From: Actinomycetota bacterium
Lineage (GTDB): Bacteria; Actinomycetota; Acidimicrobiia; Acidimicrobiales; Microtrichaceae
Reading direction: 5' to 3'
Length of the DNA: 51,001 bases
Assembly: GCA_009701845.1 (NCBI GenBank)
Contig: WLJI01000002.1
Coordinates: 1-51,001 of the forward strand
Shown here: piece by piece, positions 43,281-51,001 of the stretch
Layout of the letters: the number at the start of each line of letters is the position of its first letter
How positions within the stretch are numbered: position 1 is the stretch's first letter
Translations under genes and position numbers: made by a program
Notes under the pieces: generated by a model
What the model saw: only the letters and a program-made list of their open reading frames with translations
What the model was told of the DNA's origin: nothing
Databases searched by the model: none

Positions 43281-44681
43281 CTAGAGGTGACTAAACCCGC
43301 TGGACTCTTCCTTGGTCATCGAGACTGAGACTGGGTGACGGTCGAAGTGCGCCACAGCGTCAGCGAAGTCCGCAAGAAGAATGCCCACAAGATCGCGACT
43401 CATATCTTGTCGAATCAGCACTCGTTGCACAGCAACATCGCTGAGCTCGCCAGTGAGCGGGTAGGCGGGAACTTGCCAGCCACGGATTCGGAGTCGATCG
43501 GCGATGTCGTACAAGGTGTAACCCGGATCTGCTCCGTCGATCAGTTTCCAAGTGACTGCTGGGATTGCAGTTTCTGGATCTCCTGAACAAATCAGCTCAA
43601 AGGGGCCAAGCTTCACAACCTCTTCAGCGATGACAGCGCAGCTAGCGTATGAAGCATCGTGGACCCGCTGATACCCCTCGCGGCCAAGCCTCAAAAAGTC
43701 GTAGTACTGCGCTGCGATCTGGCCCGCTGGCCGAGAGAAATTAATCTGAAACACGGGCATATCTCCGCCAAGGTACGTGACGTGAAAAATGAGGTCATCT
43801 GGAAGCTCTGCGACGTCTCTCCAAACCACCCAGCCCACCCCAAGTGGCGCAAGCCCAAACTTATGCCCCGAGGTACTAATGGACTTCACCCGAGGAAGGC
43901 GAAAGTCCCAGACAACATCCGGTGCGCAAAACGGTGCAAGGAATGCACCGCTCGCGCCATCGACGTGAATATCCACGTCAAGGCCAGTCTCTGCCTGTAG
44001 CTGATCAAGCGCAGCGGCAAGCTCCTGAACTGGCTCAAAAGTGCCGGTATAAGTCACCCCAAATGTGGGCATAACCAAAATGGTGTTTTCATCAACGAGT
44101 TCCAGCATCTGCTCAACGTCCATGCAGTACTTGCCTGGAGACATTCCGATTTCTCGGAGTTCGATATCCCAATATTTTGCGAACTTATGCCAGACCACTT
44201 GCACGGGGCCACAGACCATATTGGGAGACTCAGTGGACTTTCCTTCGGCTCGGCGGCGTTCACGCCACCGCCACTTGGCTGCCATGCCAGCGAGCATGCA
44301 GGCCTCGGAGGACCCAATACCGGATGTGCCGATGGTGTTGTCAGAATCGGGAGCGTTCCAGAGGTCTGCGAGCATGTGCACGCAACGGCGCTCAAGCTCG
44401 GCGGCCTGCGGGTACTCGTCTTTGTCAATCAAGTTCTTGTCAATGCACAGGTCCATGAGCGCATGAACCTGCGGCTCTTCCCAGGTCTGACAAAACGTCG
44501 CCAGATTTTGTCGGGAGTTGCCATCGAGCATGAGTTCATCATGAACTGCCTGATAGGCCTCTTTTGGGTCAAGTTCTTCTAAGGGGAACTTGTACTTAGG
44601 TGTTGGCTGCGAAAGCCCCTTGCTAGAAAATAGTGAATCATCGAGGTGGCCTTGAATAGAACCCTTGGCATGCAAGCTCAC
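43281..44681 (-). CDS. gadB: Glutamate decarboxylase
   Basis: PLP enzyme converting glutamate to GABA, using up a proton. Motifs: IGTSGIGSSEACMLAGMAAKWRW with an upstream cofactor-binding Ser, HVDGASGAFLAPF with the PLP-binding Asp, and STSGHKFGLAPLGVGW with the Schiff-base Lys (about residue 274). The GTG at 44681 has AGGAGA 7 bases upstream and gives 466 aa, the same length as E. coli GadB; the frame is open to 44747 but the extra residues look non-coding. No glutamate/GABA antiporter is nearby. Divergent from the cupin-P450 pair, 107 bases away. Confidence 0.93.
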   Translation of the reverse strand: MSLHAKGSIQGHLDDSLFSSKGLSQPTPKYKFPLEELDPKEAYQAVHDELMLDGNSRQNLATFCQTWEEPQVHALMDLCIDKNLIDKDEYPQAAELERRCVHMLADLWNAPDSDNTIGTSGIGSSEACMLAGMAAKWRWRERRRAEGKSTESPNMVCGPVQVVWHKFAKYWDIELREIGMSPGKYCMDVEQMLELVDENTILVMPTFGVTYTGTFEPVQELAAALDQLQAETGLDVDIHVDGASGAFLAPFCAPDVVWDFRLPRVKSISTSGHKFGLAPLGVGWVVWRDVAELPDDLIFHVTYLGGDMPVFQINFSRPAGQIAAQYYDFLRLGREGYQRVHDASYASCAVIAEEVVKLGPFELICSGDPETAIPAVTWKLIDGADPGYTLYDIADRLRIRGWQVPAYPLTGELSDVAVQRVLIRQDMSRDLVGILLADFADAVAHFDRHPVSVSMTKEESSGFSHL

Positions 44682-44788
44682 TGAAGTCTCTCCTTGTTCA
44701 AGTCCTACTATCTTGTCAGCGAATGAGGTGCGCCGTTGCACGCTCACTTAGAACGACCGCATATGAGCTAGGTCGGAATGGGGATCAG

Positions 44789-45229
44789 ATGACTGAAGCA
44801 GTTCACCGGGGAGCCGAAGAACTCCCGTTTGTAGAGATCGGTGGCGGTAACAAGCTCAAGGTGATCCAAGTAGATCGCGGCCAAGGACTGTGGATTGTAG
44901 AGAACATCTTCCAGAAGAATTACGCCATTCAGACCCACCGCCATACCGGCCCTGTGTTCGGCTACACCACAACAGGGGCATGGAAGTACCAGGAATACGA
45001 CTACGTCAACCGGGCCGGGTCATTCCTGTACGAGCCGGCGGGCTCGCAGCACACCTTGGAATGTATTGAGGATGACACTCACGTGTGGTTCCAGATGTAT
45101 GGATCAAACCTGAACCTAGATGCCGACGGAAACATTGAGAGCGTGTTCGATGGCCCAGGAACCTTAGAGGCCTATTACATGCTCGCCGAGGCCGAAGGAT
45201 TCGACCGCCCCAACGTGCTGGTCTCGTGA
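44789..45229 (+). CDS. Cupin, 2,4'-dihydroxyacetophenone dioxygenase-like
   Basis: Single-domain cupin of 146 aa. TIQTHRHTG-type metal ligands appear as QTHRHTGPVFGYTTTGAW, and the second cupin motif is AGSFLYEPAGSQHTLE. This sequence closely fits the 2,4'-dihydroxyacetophenone dioxygenase family, iron enzymes that split a C-C bond in an aromatic hydroxyketone; many members are uncharacterised. I start at ATG 44789 because homology begins there; the frame is open back to 44723. Its stop overlaps the next P450 start (GTGA), so the two are coupled and may act on one pathway. Confidence 0.8.
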   Translation: MTEAVHRGAEELPFVEIGGGNKLKVIQVDRGQGLWIVENIFQKNYAIQTHRHTGPVFGYTTTGAWKYQEYDYVNRAGSFLYEPAGSQHTLECIEDDTHVWFQMYGSNLNLDADGNIESVFDGPGTLEAYYMLAEAEGFDRPNVLVS

Positions 45230-46443
45230 CGACTCAAGCAGAAATCGGCATGCTTGCCGACCCGAATACCTTCGCAAGCGGTGTTCCCCACGCAGAGATC
45301 GCAGCCCTTCGCGCTGCCAGCCCCGTGGCATGGCAGGCCATGAACGGCGAGCCCGGGTTCTGGGCGGTGCTGACTCATGCAGATGTCGTCAAGGTGTCTC
45401 GATCGCCGAATCTGTTTTCTGCAAGCGAGGGAGGTGTTGTTCTCGAGAACCTCGATGCTGCAAACCTTGAAATGATGCGGATGATGTTGCTCGCCATGGA
45501 TCCCCCGATGCACAACGAATACCGGCGACCGCTCTCGGAGCCATTCAAGGGAAAGATCATTGCCGGCCTTGAACCGCAGATTGCCGAGATCAGTCGAGAA
45601 CTGATGGCAGGGGTTGCCGGGCGAGACACCGTCGAGTTCGTCCATGAGGTGACCTCGGGATTGCCGACCAAAGTGATGGGCCAACTTATGGGCCTACCAG
45701 AAGAGGATTGGGATCTGTTGCACTCACTTGCTGAGCGACAGACCTCGGGGTCAGATCCCGAGGTTGTTGGCGACGAGCCCGACTACAGCGCCTCAATCGA
45801 GATGGCGATGTATGCCATTGAGTTTGCTGCACGCCGCAGGTCAGAGCCACCACGACAAGACCTCACCACGCTGATTCTCGATGGCGATTTTGGCGGAAAG
45901 CCAATGACCGATGTGGATTTTGGAAGCTTCTTTGTGCAGATCGTGACGGCCGGCAACGACACCACAAAGTCCATGTTGTCTTCTGGGCTGTGGGCACTCT
46001 TGCAGCACCCTGAGCAGATGCAAGAACTCCGCAACGACCCTTCGTTGATTCCCGGTGCCGTCGAAGAGGTTTTGCGGTGGGCAAACCCCCTGCATTACTT
46101 CCGCCGCACCGCAACTGAAGACACCGAATTGAGTGGAGTACAGATCTCTGCAGGCGACAAAGTGGTGATGTATTACACCTCGGCTAACCGTGATGAAGCC
46201 GTCTTTGATGACCCCGACCGCTTTGACATTCACCGCAACCCAAATCCACATTTGTCATTTGGGATTGCGGAACACTTCTGCCTTGGCGTGCACTTGGCCC
46301 GCCTTGAAGGACGCGTGTTCTTTACTGAGCTACTCAGCAGCTTTGGAAGAATTGAGCTCGCGGGCGAGCCCGTTCGGGTTCGCTCAAACCTGAATAACGG
46401 CCTCAAAAAACTCCCCGTACGACTCCTTGACTATCAGCACTGA
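45226..46443 (+). CDS. Cytochrome P450 (second), coupled to cupin gene
   Basis: Soluble P450 of 405 aa. I-helix TAGNDTTKSM (about 241-250), ExxR in EEVLRW (281-284), heme loop LSFGIAEHFCLGVHLAR with axial Cys352. It belongs to the same broad class as the first P450 here, but its heme loop reads FGIAEHFC instead of FGGGGAHYC and identity looks modest, so they are not recent duplicates. The GTG start overlaps the cupin stop by 4 bases. Substrate unknown; redox partners are not in the window. Confidence 0.9.
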   Translation: MTTQAEIGMLADPNTFASGVPHAEIAALRAASPVAWQAMNGEPGFWAVLTHADVVKVSRSPNLFSASEGGVVLENLDAANLEMMRMMLLAMDPPMHNEYRRPLSEPFKGKIIAGLEPQIAEISRELMAGVAGRDTVEFVHEVTSGLPTKVMGQLMGLPEEDWDLLHSLAERQTSGSDPEVVGDEPDYSASIEMAMYAIEFAARRRSEPPRQDLTTLILDGDFGGKPMTDVDFGSFFVQIVTAGNDTTKSMLSSGLWALLQHPEQMQELRNDPSLIPGAVEEVLRWANPLHYFRRTATEDTELSGVQISAGDKVVMYYTSANRDEAVFDDPDRFDIHRNPNPHLSFGIAEHFCLGVHLARLEGRVFFTELLSSFGRIELAGEPVRVRSNLNNGLKKLPVRLLDYQH

Positions 46444-46476
46444 CTGGGCCTGACTTGCTGCCTAGCGTGTACTGGG

Positions 46477-46497
46477 ACTGACGCGCTGCGCGTCAGT
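46477..46497. terminator. Strong hairpin between convergent P450 and S15-like genes
   Basis: Perfect inverted repeat with 9-base arms (ACTGACGCG and its complement) and a 3-base loop, in the 82-base convergent gap. It lacks a T-run but is very stable and well placed to end transcription from both sides. Confidence 0.55.
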
Positions 46498-46525
46498 TGC
46501 GAGTTGGCCGGCCGTGTGGCGCAGA

Positions 46526-48232
46526 TTAGGTCGCCGTTTTGGTCATCTGCCCCGGGGCCATGACCGGCAGGCTGAGCTCGATTGAGTCAAAGTCAATCTG
46601 GCCGCCAAATTGTGGCTCTGCGTAGGCAACGGTGGTTGCCACGATCTGCAGTGTCAGAGTTGACCCGGCTTTTGCGGCAAAGGCAATCACTTCGAGCGGC
46701 ACACTCACTTTGTGTGCGGCGCCATCCAAGGTGACCGCAATCGGCGTGACCTGGTTTCCAATCACCAACCCCGAACTTGAATCAACGAGCTGGGCAAAAA
46801 CACGCGTTGGTCGCTGCCCGGTACCGTTGGTTCCCGAATACGACAGGGTCAACTCTGGAGCTCCAACCACAAGATGTGGTCCACCCTGAACTTGCAACGG
46901 CACATTCACAGCATTTTGCGCAACTGCGGGGGTAATTGATTCGACAAGGCCAGACAGGGCTGAACCCTTGCCATCTGGAATGACTACGGGCCCTGAGCCA
47001 CCCGCGGCACTGAGTCCGAGGGTTCCTGAACCGCTCGCCGTGAGCGGCGTTCCGGCTGCAACCTCGTAGCGTGTCGAGGTGTAGCGAAGCCCATCTTGAT
47101 CAATGATGTCGAACCCATCGCCGGTGACGACCGACTCGTCTTCGCCAACATAACGGTCAAGCCAAGCAATCACAGCTCTACTCACCCGCTCTGGATCCCC
47201 CGGGTCTGTCAGGCAGACCCCATGGCCATCGCAGTACCACAGCATCGATACTGGAACACCGTTCTTGGTCAAGATGTTGTAGTTCGTGATGCCCTCACCC
47301 AACGTAAAGAGCGTGTCGACCGTACCTTGAACAATCAACGTTGGCGCAGTGATCTGGTTCACTAACTCTGCCGGACCACGAGCTATGAACCAAGCCTGAT
47401 CCTCGGCATCGAGAGTGCCTGTTGCCAGTGCAGAGTCTTGGGCATGCTGTACATGTGGGTCTACCGAATCCGAGGAACTTGAATCGCTCAGAATTCCTGC
47501 CCACCCGGACTTCACCGTCTCTGCTCTAAACAAACTGCTCTTCAGTGAGTTCCATGCAATCACAGGAACAATCGCGTCCACGCGGCAATCGGTTGCAGCA
47601 GTCACAAGTTGTATGCCTCCGCCATAGGACCCGCCCACCATTCCGACTCGCGGATTGCGTTCAGCGTCGAGTTCAGCGGCTGGCTGCGTGGCCACCCAGT
47701 CAAGCAATTGACTGACATCGCGTGCCTCAAAGTCCTTTGAGTTCACTTGGGCAACACCAGTTGACTCACCAAATCCGCGAGGGTCCCAAGTGAGAACGTT
47801 GTAACCGGCGTCGCGGAGTGTTGCGATTCCTACAACGCCGAGTATGCCCACCGCATCAACGGCGGTGTCTCCAGCCAAGCTCCACCCCGGCCCCATCAAG
47901 ACCGTTGGGGCAGGGTCTTGAGCCGTGGCTGATTCAAGGGGGAACCAATGCCCGCGAATCACTGTGCCGTCGAATGAGAGCAGATCAATATCGCTTGCGG
48001 ACCCCGCCACTGCGCGTACCTGAAGCTGCGTTGTGTTAGCCGGAGGAGCGCAATCAGCCTGATCGGGAACGCTTTGTTCAGGTGCTGCAGATTGTGCAGG
48101 TCTCGAACTTGCAGCCGTTGCCGAATCACTTGATGAGGAACAAGAGGCGCAGATCAACCCTGAAGTCACAAGCGCTGCAAAGGCTGCAAGGAAAAGAGCT
48201 CGACTCGTTGATCGGGTGCTTCCTCTGGCCAT
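46526..48232 (-). CDS. Secreted S15/CocE-like alpha/beta hydrolase
   Basis: Exported hydrolase of the Xaa-Pro dipeptidyl-peptidase/CocE type. A signal peptide (about 1-31) ends at Cys residues in ICASCSSSS, possibly lipid-anchored though not a perfect lipobox. The hydrolase domain has WDPRGFGEST, the nucleophile motif GGSYGGG (Ser202), an Asp in LIVQGTVDTLF and a His in YCDGHGVC. The C-terminal third is a beta-rich jelly-roll-like domain (LTLSYSGTNGTGQRPTRVFA) typical of the group. 568 aa. TACTCT ends 6 bases before the ATG. Substrate could be peptide or ester. Confidence 0.85.
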   Translation of the reverse strand: MARGSTRSTSRALFLAAFAALVTSGLICASCSSSSDSATAASSRPAQSAAPEQSVPDQADCAPPANTTQLQVRAVAGSASDIDLLSFDGTVIRGHWFPLESATAQDPAPTVLMGPGWSLAGDTAVDAVGILGVVGIATLRDAGYNVLTWDPRGFGESTGVAQVNSKDFEARDVSQLLDWVATQPAAELDAERNPRVGMVGGSYGGGIQLVTAATDCRVDAIVPVIAWNSLKSSLFRAETVKSGWAGILSDSSSSDSVDPHVQHAQDSALATGTLDAEDQAWFIARGPAELVNQITAPTLIVQGTVDTLFTLGEGITNYNILTKNGVPVSMLWYCDGHGVCLTDPGDPERVSRAVIAWLDRYVGEDESVVTGDGFDIIDQDGLRYTSTRYEVAAGTPLTASGSGTLGLSAAGGSGPVVIPDGKGSALSGLVESITPAVAQNAVNVPLQVQGGPHLVVGAPELTLSYSGTNGTGQRPTRVFAQLVDSSSGLVIGNQVTPIAVTLDGAAHKVSVPLEVIAFAAKAGSTLTLQIVATTVAYAEPQFGGQIDFDSIELSLPVMAPGQMTKTAT

Positions 48233-48238
48233 GCCGTA

Positions 48239-48244
48239 AGAGTA
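48239..48244 (-). promoter_or_regulatory. Candidate -10 box for leaderless S15-like gene
   Basis: TACTCT on the minus strand, ending 6 bases before the ATG at 48232. It lies in the 92-base divergent gap shared with the SDR gene, which instead has a Shine-Dalgarno. Confidence 0.42.
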
Positions 48245-48324
48245 GATCGGCGACGCACTGTTCTGCTGATCGCAGCGCCTCGGTAGTGTGCACTGAGAAA
48301 TCCACCCGACAGATTGGAAACCTA

Positions 48325-49095
48325 ATGGATCGCGCTCAAGTACTTGGAAGTTTCGACCTGACGGGGCGTACCGCGATTATCACCGGAGGCAGCCGTGGTA
48401 TTGGATTCGCAATCGCTCAGGGCTTTGCCGCGATGGGCGCCAACGTGGTCATCGCAAGTCGAAAAGCCGAGGCCTGCGATTCAGCAGTAGCGAGCATTCT
48501 TGCCTCGGGCGGATCCGCCTTTGCGGCGCCCACCCATATGGGAGACCTGCAACAGATTGAAACGCTAGTTGAACGTACTGCTGCGCAGTTTGGCGGAATA
48601 GACATCATCGTGAACAACGCGGCCAATCCTCTTGCGCAACCCATTGGCTCAATTACTGCAGAGGCGTTTGCCAAGTCTCACGAGACCAACCTGCGCGGAC
48701 CGGTCTTTCTGGTTCAGAACGCTCTGGAGTATTTGCGTGCAAGTAGCCACGCATCGATTATCAATATTGCAACTGCGGGCGTCTACACCCACGGCAGCTA
48801 CGTCTCTTTGTACATCTCTGCAAAAGCGGCGCTGCTCGCAATGACCCGCGCCATGGCAGCCGAACTCGCAGACGACGGGATTCGCGCCAATGCAATCGCA
48901 CCGGGAACGGTTGCAACAGATATGTTCCTGAGTGCCCCCGAGGGATTTCAGGCTGCGGCAGTTGACACACAACTCATCAAGCGGCCTGCAAGGCCAGATG
49001 AGATGGTTCCAGCCGCGCTCTTTTTGGCAAGCGATGCCTCGAGCTTTATGACTGCACAAACGCTAGTCATTGATGGAGGCATGACGACTCACTGA
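48325..49095 (+). CDS. Short-chain dehydrogenase/reductase
   Basis: NAD(P)-dependent classical SDR of 256 aa. Cofactor motif TGGSRGIG (20-27), NNAA (97-100) and Y-x3-K (Tyr163, Lys167) are present. The catalytic Ser position, 13 residues before the Tyr, is Thr150 (NIAT), which is uncommon. The C-terminal MTAQTLVIDGGM is standard. The ATG at 48325 has GGAA at 7 bases; the frame is open far upstream into the divergent gene but without homology. SDRs like this are common in fatty-acid and secondary metabolism. Confidence 0.92.
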   Translation: MDRAQVLGSFDLTGRTAIITGGSRGIGFAIAQGFAAMGANVVIASRKAEACDSAVASILASGGSAFAAPTHMGDLQQIETLVERTAAQFGGIDIIVNNAANPLAQPIGSITAEAFAKSHETNLRGPVFLVQNALEYLRASSHASIINIATAGVYTHGSYVSLYISAKAALLAMTRAMAAELADDGIRANAIAPGTVATDMFLSAPEGFQAAAVDTQLIKRPARPDEMVPAALFLASDASSFMTAQTLVIDGGMTTH

Positions 49096-49186
49096 GCGGG
49101 CTAACAGCTTTCCTGAACTTCGATGCCCGGAACAAGTACACAGCAGGGGCAGGCAGTAACCTCGGTTGCGGTCGAAGGGAACGCTC

Positions 49187-49681
49187 ATGGCATCAAAATC
49201 CAAAACGAGTGCTGCCATGGCCACTGCCTTGGCGGCCGCTACTGCTCAGGCAGTGCGCATGCTGCAAGATCCAGAGACTCGAGCCCAATTGTTGATCGCA
49301 GGAAACGACCTTGCAGCTCGTATGCGGCAGTGGAATGACGACCGTCGCTCCTCGGGTGTCTACTCCCCCTCTGACCTACCGGCAGAACATGCGACGAGCG
49401 GTTACAACTCGGCGCTCCCAGCAGTTGGCCAAGAGCGACTTGAGCGCCGAGTTGAAAAACTCTCTGCCACACTCGACATGTTGCGGCCCGAAACCGGAGC
49501 CTCAGGAACTGCGTTTCTCGACAAGGTGTATCAGGCGCTCAACCAAATCCGCCTGTCGCTCGCAGTTGCAAAAAACCTTCCCCTCGTGAAACGAAAAAAG
49601 GCACACCGCGAGATCAGCAAAAAGCTGAGCGACTTAGAAACCGCCGTGATGGATGCTGCACTCGGGAACTCGCCCGCCTAG
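49187..49681 (+). CDS. Small unknown protein, Ala-rich and basic
   Basis: I do not recognise this protein (164 aa). The start ATG 49187 has AAGGGA 6 bases upstream. It begins with a Lys/Ser/Ala-rich stretch and a helical segment (AMATALAAATAQAVRMLQDP), then a polar linker, then two predicted helices (RLERRVEKLSATLDML and KVYQALNQIRLSLAVAK) and a basic patch, ending in a coiled-coil-like segment. There is no membrane segment or signal. The sequence pattern could suit a DNA- or nucleoid-associated or cytoskeletal protein, but this is speculation. It lies 91 bases after the SDR gene. Confidence 0.72.
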   Translation: MASKSKTSAAMATALAAATAQAVRMLQDPETRAQLLIAGNDLAARMRQWNDDRRSSGVYSPSDLPAEHATSGYNSALPAVGQERLERRVEKLSATLDMLRPETGASGTAFLDKVYQALNQIRLSLAVAKNLPLVKRKKAHREISKKLSDLETAVMDAALGNSPA

Positions 49682-49688
49682 CACTTCG

Positions 49689-49707
49689 CCACCCAAACTC
49701 AGGGTGG
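49689..49707. terminator. Hairpin between convergent unknown gene and flippase-like gene
   Basis: Inverted repeat CCACCC/GGGTGG with a 7-base loop, starting 8 bases after the stop of the + gene and 14 bases from the end of the convergent gene. No T-run. Confidence 0.4.
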
Positions 49708-49720
49708 GTCTCGCTGCCAA

Positions 49721-51001
49721 CTAAATCGCCTCGTGGCTCTGAAGCCACCGAAATGAGAACCAACCTGGCAACGTTGGCAACCAGAACGTGACGGTTCGAT
49801 ACAACAGTGCAGAGGGAAGAGCGACCGCTGCCGGAACCCCAATAGCGCTCAAACCAGCTACTAAGGCTGCCTCTACAGCTCCGATCCCACCGGGGGTAGG
49901 TGCAACTGAGCCAACAAGACCTGCGCCGAGATACACCACAACTGCACCGGCGAGAGGAATCTCATCGCCATAGGCACGAACGGACACAAAGAGCGTGACT
50001 GCATAAGCCAGCGATGTCAGGAGACTTGCAGTCACTCCTTGGACAAGACGCTTTGGGTCTCGGGCCACATCGAGCACACGCGGCCCAGTGGATTCCCAAA
50101 TTGGACGCATTCGTTTCAGTATCAGCCGCCTCGTTGCGGGAAGAAGAAAGGCAAACGCTGCGATGAGCACCGCTCCAACGGCAACCAAGAGCACGCCGGT
50201 GGAAGGCGCCTTGAGGTCAAGTTGTGTGGCCTCGTGAGAAAAAATGGTGACTCCGAACAGAGCCAGCAGGGTGGTGGCAAAGACCACCAGTGAAGACAAT
50301 CCGACGCTCGCTACAGCAAGCCCCGAGGGAGCTCCAGCTTTTTGAATGACTCGCACATTGGTCCCGGCGCTGCCCACTGCTGCAGGAGCAACTAGGGAAA
50401 CAAATGTGGCAGCGAACTGAGCTGCGAGCAGCCGTAATGCCGGGACCCTGACCGGCAAGAACGGGCGAATCGTGAGCGCTGCTCCTACATAGGTCATGAG
50501 CGATGCAAGAAACGCTAGGCCTGCCCAGTACCAGTTGATGCTGCGGATCACCGTGGCAAAATCAACGTTGCTGAGCTGTCCTGCAAGCACGTAGACCGCA
50601 AGGGTGGCTGCGATGAGTGTCACGAGGGCTCTCGGCTTCAAGCGCTCTAATCGCACCTCATCGGCGGATGGCTCAGGTGCCCGAGCCGTGGCCTCTTCTC
50701 GGACTTGGTCCAACAACTCAGCATGGTCTTTGAGTGCAAGGCGCAGCGCTGGGTTGAGTGCCACGGGCTGCAGCAGCGCAGGCAGGTTGGCGAGATCTTG
50801 GTCGCCGATCACTGCGTCGGCAGCAGTAATCGCTCGATCAACGCCGACCAACAGTGCAGTAGCTAGCAAGAGTTCGGCGCGATCGAGCCTCATGCGCAGC
50901 CGGGATGCGGCGATCTCGCCTTGGGTCAGCCCAAGAATCCAAATCCGGCCGTCGTTGTCTACGGCAAGGCTCTCTGGGTTGAGCCCCTCATGTGCAACCC
51001 C
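49721..51001 (-). CDS. Flippase-like (LPG synthase TM/UPF0104) protein with degenerate kinase-like domain (5' end outside window)
   Basis: The reading frame has no stop up to 51001, so the N-terminus is missing; 426 residues are visible. The first 60 or so resemble the end of a kinase-like catalytic domain: HEGLNPESLAVDNDGRIWIL then AELLLATALLVGVDRAI. The kinase HGDLxxxN is HEGLNPES, and the DFG position is LGL, so the catalytic and metal-binding Asp are both absent. A polar linker leads to about eight membrane segments (from about residue 126) with GSAGTNVRVIQKAG and VGSVAPTPGGIGAVEAALVAG, typical of the lysylphosphatidylglycerol-synthase-like flippase family. An ATG at 50893 would give a shorter protein, but the upstream homology argues for the longer one. 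Confidence 0.82.
   Translation of the reverse strand, partial: GVAHEGLNPESLAVDNDGRIWILGLTQGEIAASRLRMRLDRAELLLATALLVGVDRAITAADAVIGDQDLANLPALLQPVALNPALRLALKDHAELLDQVREEATARAPEPSADEVRLERLKPRALVTLIAATLAVYVLAGQLSNVDFATVIRSINWYWAGLAFLASLMTYVGAALTIRPFLPVRVPALRLLAAQFAATFVSLVAPAAVGSAGTNVRVIQKAGAPSGLAVASVGLSSLVVFATTLLALFGVTIFSHEATQLDLKAPSTGVLLVAVGAVLIAAFAFLLPATRRLILKRMRPIWESTGPRVLDVARDPKRLVQGVTASLLTSLAYAVTLFVSVRAYGDEIPLAGAVVVYLGAGLVGSVAPTPGGIGAVEAALVAGLSAIGVPAAVALPSALLYRTVTFWLPTLPGWFSFRWLQSHEAI

Noticed and set aside
1-51001. tRNA genes, CRISPR arrays, insertion sequences, phage or toxin-antitoxin genes
   Set aside because: I looked in all intergenic gaps and at the protein set and saw none. Gaps are too short for arrays, and no transposase, integrase or repeat-spacer pattern is present.

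Overview
The window comes from a chromosome of moderate GC with very tight gene packing: about 48 genes, no gap longer than about 235 bases, and no tRNA, rRNA, CRISPR, insertion sequence or phage gene that I can see. It is an actinobacterium. It carries mshC (mycothiol), the phosphatidylinositol mannoside genes pgsA, patA and pimA, and a block whose gene order matches, as I recall it, the mycobacterial thrS to secD region. Moderate GC, queA-tgt between ruvB and yajC, single acyl-CoA dehydrogenases and CYP125-like P450s make the class Acidimicrobiia (a freshwater or Ilumatobacter-like lineage) my best guess. That is inference only.

Layout. Bases 1-17.7 kb are all on the minus strand and form a housekeeping block. 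In transcription order it is thrS, a HIT-family hydrolase, an unknown two-helix membrane protein, pgsA, patA, pimA, an M48-like membrane protein without its catalytic motif, a DUF3048 lipoprotein, pdxS-pdxT, yebC, ruvC-ruvA-ruvB, an acyl-CoA dehydrogenase, queA-tgt, yajC and secD (cut by the window edge). It covers translation, inner-envelope lipid synthesis, vitamin B6, recombination, tRNA modification and protein export.

From 17.7 to 31.5 kb come a divergent SNF2 helicase/SWIM-zinc-finger pair, a PlsC acyltransferase, mshC, a PIG-L deacetylase coupled to two CNNM/CorC-type membrane proteins, a MarR regulator coupled to an orphan ABC ATPase, and glgX coupled to an SRPBCC protein. From 31.5 to 36.8 kb are a secreted M23 peptidase and a thiamine operon led by a clear TPP riboswitch: thiamine pyrophosphokinase, thiamine-binding lipoprotein and fused permease, with no transporter ATPase.

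From 36.8 kb to the end are a second acyl-CoA dehydrogenase, a CrtQ/CrtO-like glycosyltransferase-acyltransferase pair (candidate carotenoid glycosyl ester genes), ppk2, msrB, a CYP125-like P450, a HAD phosphatase, glutamate decarboxylase, a translationally coupled cupin dioxygenase and second P450, an S15-like secreted hydrolase, an SDR, a small unknown protein, and a flippase-like membrane protein with a kinase-like domain that lacks kinase catalytic residues.

The main cross-cutting observation is that about a dozen genes have a TANNNT box 6-9 bases upstream of the start codon, as expected for leaderless mRNAs, while others have clear Shine-Dalgarno sequences. The most unusual proteins are the M48-like pseudo-protease and the pseudokinase-flippase fusion. 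I found no defence island or obviously new multi-gene system. The strongest candidates for undescribed biology are these two degenerate-enzyme proteins, the unknown gene between the HIT gene and pgsA, and the cupin-P450 pair.
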